The notes under the pieces: model-generated
The model's database searches: none
What the model was told of the DNA's origin: nothing
What the model saw: the letters and a program-made list of their open reading frames with translations, nothing else
Shown here: one piece after another, positions 61,984-64,000 of the stretch
How the letters are laid out: each line of letters begins with the position of its first letter
Numbering within the stretch: the stretch's first letter is position 1
Assembly (NCBI RefSeq): GCF_900129505.1
Contig: NZ_LT670818.1
Location: forward strand, 5,241,001 to 5,305,000
DNA: 64,000 nt
DNA from: Bradyrhizobium erythrophlei
Lineage (GTDB): Bacteria; Pseudomonadota; Alphaproteobacteria; Rhizobiales; Xanthobacteraceae
Direction of reading: 5' to 3'
Position numbers and translations under genes: made by a program

Positions 61984-64000
61984 TGCCCGGTGTCGCCGCC
62001 GCGAAACTGTCCGGGAATGGAACGGAGGTCGACGAGACCGGCTTGACTGGCTTTGCCGGGTCGCCCGCGGTCTTGGCGGCGTCGTCGAGCATTTTTTCTA
62101 CCTGCACCAGGATGTCGGCGCCGCGCTTGGTGAGCACCGGCGGCGGCCCCGGCTTGATATCGGGAGCTTTTGGAACGCCGTTGGCGGCCATCGTCGCGGG
62201 AGTGGGGGCGGCGGGTTTGCCCGCCGCCGGGTAACCGGCGATATCCTTGACCTCGACGCCCTGGTGGGCCGCGACCATGATGTCGTGCCAGGTCTGCGCC
62301 GGCAGCGAGCCGCCGGTCATGCGGTTGGTCGGCGAATAGTCGTCATTGCCGTACCAGACTGCGCAGGTGAAGTTGCCGGTATAGCCGACGAACCAGGCAT
62401 CGCGATAGGCGTTGGTGGTGCCAGTCTTGCCCGCGGTCGGAATGCCGTCCATCGCGGCGCGCCGCGCGGTGCCTTCGCTGACGACGTGGCTCATCATGCC
62501 CACCATGTCGGAGGCGACCGAAGCCGGAATGGCCTGCCTGGGCTTCGGACCGTCGCGGTCCCAGCGCCATACCAGGTCGCCGGCGCCGGTGCGGACTTCC
62601 AGCACCGAATGCGGGGTCACCGATTTGCCCTTGTTGGGGAAGGTCGCATAGGCCACCGCATGCTCGATCACCGTGACCTCGTCGGCGCCGATCGGCAGCG
62701 ACGGCGTGTCGGGCAGCGGCGCCTTGATGCCGAAGCGGCGCGCGACTTCCACGATTTTGGCGCGGCCGACCTTGGCCGGATTGGGTGACTTGCCGCCGAG
62801 TGCGATCGACAGTTTGACGGGAACCACGTTGATCGAGCGGGTGATCGCCTGCGTCAGCGTCACCGCGCCGGAATAAGAGTGGCCGTAATTCTGCGGACAC
62901 CAGTTGCCGATGCAGACCGGGCCGTCGACCACGATGGAGTTAGGCGTGAAACCGTTCATCAGCGCGGTCGAGTAGACATAGGGCTTGAACGACGAGCCGG
63001 GCTGACGGTAGGCGTCGGTGGCGCGGTTGAACTGGCTGGCGCCGTAATCGCGGCCGCCGACCATGGCGCGAATGCCGCCGTCGAGATCCGACACCACGGT
63101 GGCGGCTTGGGTGGCGTGATAGTCGCGGCCGAACTGGCGGAGCTGGTTCTCGATGGCGTCTTCCGCCGCCCGCTGCACGTTCATGTCGATCGCGGTGCGG
63201 ACCACGAACACCCGCTCGGTGTAGGATTTCGGAAACGTGTCGACCAGCCTGCGCATCTCGTCGAACGCCCAGTCGAGGTAGTAGTTCGGCGAATTCTCGT
63301 CGCGGCGGTCGACCGCGGTGGCCGGGTTGCGCCGGGCGCCGAACACCTGGCCCTCGGTCATGAAGCCGGCGTCGACCAGATTGTCCAGCACCACGTTGGC
63401 GCGGGCGCGGGCGGCGGGCAGGTTGATGTGGGGCGCGAATTTGGTCGGCGCCTTGAACAGGCCGGCCAGCATCGCGGCCTCCGCCAGATTGACGTCGCGC
63501 ACCGACTTGTTGAAGTAGAAATGCGCGGCACCATCGACGCCGAAGGTGCCGCCGCCCATGTAAGCGCGGTCGAGATAGAGCTTCAGGATCTCGTTCTTGG
63601 TGAGCCGGGTCTCGAGCCAGATCGCCAGAAACGCCTCGTTGACCTTGCGCTCGATGGTGCGCTCGTTGCTCAGGAACAGGTTCTTGGCGAGCTGCTGGGT
63701 GATCGAGGAGCCGCCCTGCCGCACCCCGCCGGCCTGCGCGTTGGTGACGAGGGCGCGCGCCGTGCCGGCGATGTCGATGCCGAAATGGTCGTAGAAGCGG
63801 CGGTCCTCGGTGGCCAAGGTCGCCTTGATCAGATTGTCCGGAAAATCCTCCAACGGGATGGAATCATTGTGCTTGATGCCGCGGCTGCCGATCGGATTGC
63901 CGTAACGGTCGAGGAAGGTCACCGCGAGATCGGACTTCTTCAGCCAGTCGTCGTCGGCGGTTTCGCGGAATGCCGGAATGGCGAGCGCCAGCATCAGGAT
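61952..64000 (-). CDS. penicillin-binding protein 1A (class A, bifunctional), N-terminus outside window
   Basis: About 682 residues are present; the start lies beyond the window. The glycosyltransferase domain (GT51) shows the catalytic Glu in ATEDRRFYDHFGID, QGGSSITQQLAKNLFLS and IERKVNEAFLAIWLE. The transpeptidase domain has SxxK in PGSSFKPYVY (active Ser), SxN in TRSINVVPVK and KTG in AGKTGTTNAYRDAW. It polymerises and cross-links peptidoglycan in the periplasm. The C-terminus is a Pro/Ala/Lys-rich tail. It heads the operon with the DUF1214 and DUF1254 genes. Confidence 0.95.
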   Translation of the reverse strand: MLMLALAIPAFRETADDDWLKKSDLAVTFLDRYGNPIGSRGIKHNDSIPLEDFPDNLIKATLATEDRRFYDHFGIDIAGTARALVTNAQAGGVRQGGSSITQQLAKNLFLSNERTIERKVNEAFLAIWLETRLTKNEILKLYLDRAYMGGGTFGVDGAAHFYFNKSVRDVNLAEAAMLAGLFKAPTKFAPHINLPAARARANVVLDNLVDAGFMTEGQVFGARRNPATAVDRRDENSPNYYLDWAFDEMRRLVDTFPKSYTERVFVVRTAIDMNVQRAAEDAIENQLRQFGRDYHATQAATVVSDLDGGIRAMVGGRDYGASQFNRATDAYRQPGSSFKPYVYSTALMNGFTPNSIVVDGPVCIGNWCPQNYGHSYSGAVTLTQAITRSINVVPVKLSIALGGKSPNPAKVGRAKIVEVARRFGIKAPLPDTPSLPIGADEVTVIEHAVAYATFPNKGKSVTPHSVLEVRTGAGDLVWRWDRDGPKPRQAIPASVASDMVGMMSHVVSEGTARRAAMDGIPTAGKTGTTNAYRDAWFVGYTGNFTCAVWYGNDDYSPTNRMTGGSLPAQTWHDIMVAAHQGVEVKDIAGYPAAGKPAAPTPATMAANGVPKAPDIKPGPPPVLTKRGADILVQVEKMLDDAAKTAGDPAKPVKPVSSTSVPFPDSFAAATPGNAATPAPRKN

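Noticed and set aside
61805..62788. 327-residue plus-strand frame
   Set aside because: It is antisense to the DUF1214 and PBP1a genes.

Overview
The window is GC-rich DNA from an alphaproteobacterium, most likely a Bradyrhizobium-type member of the Nitrobacteraceae. The reasons are codon use, the short MGTIIEFP-type protein at 57.7 kb, the dispersed intergenic repeat at 60.1-60.7 kb and the style of the hypothetical genes. This taxonomic call is inference, since no rRNA gene is present. Both ends look like chromosomal core: an RND efflux pair on the left, and a PBP1a / DUF1214 / DUF1254 operon on the right. Almost everything between is accessory, with many gene remnants.

Layout. 0-3.3 kb: end of an RND permease, its adaptor, and a small membrane protein. 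3.4-8.3 kb: a frameshifted ROK / polyphosphate-glucokinase-like gene inside a mosaic repeat, an MFS carrier and a glycogen-debranching-type glucosidase. 8.6-13.1 kb: a glutathionyl-hydroquinone reductase and two TetR modules (TetR plus alpha/beta hydrolase; TetR plus SDR), each with a matching pair of inverted-repeat operators, with ALDH and MFS debris between. 13.2-14.5 kb: a complete 1.1-kb IS with terminal inverted repeats that truncates a secreted-protein gene. 15.3-23.3 kb: a PQQ alcohol dehydrogenase with a lanthanide-type Asp pair, its cytochrome c, and a 1,867-residue kinase/ATPase/GAF/PAS/histidine-kinase protein. 23.4-27.7 kb: an IS110 remnant, a collapsed group II intron, a DUF1214 fragment and a complete group II intron with its reverse transcriptase.

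27.9-39.8 kb is a coherent regulon. Four intergenic regions each carry a sigma70-like promoter bracketed by two copies of a CTATCGATAGATAG-like palindrome. They control a PEP-mutase/isocitrate-lyase-family enzyme, an alpha/beta hydrolase plus a cNMP-domain thioredoxin-reductase-like flavoprotein, an SDR-OYE-MFS operon, an ABM-domain protein and two paralogous TetR repressors with nearly identical recognition helices. This looks like an electrophile or quinone stress response. The SDR and the OYE in it both lack normally conserved catalytic residues. A 3' tRNA fragment at 40.14 kb is a probable island boundary.

43.8-55.8 kb is a secretion locus. It holds a double-glycine-leader peptide with a C39-peptidase ABC exporter and HlyD adaptor, an ECF sigma factor, an acidic protein with DYSK repeats, a protein with ten 29-residue repeats, and a PrtD/HlyD-type type I exporter. 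The C39 exporter ends in a frameshifted copy of the DYSK protein's tail, so the two halves have exchanged DNA. 56-64 kb returns to core DNA after an IS701 remnant, with a RAYT transposase and the PBP1a operon.
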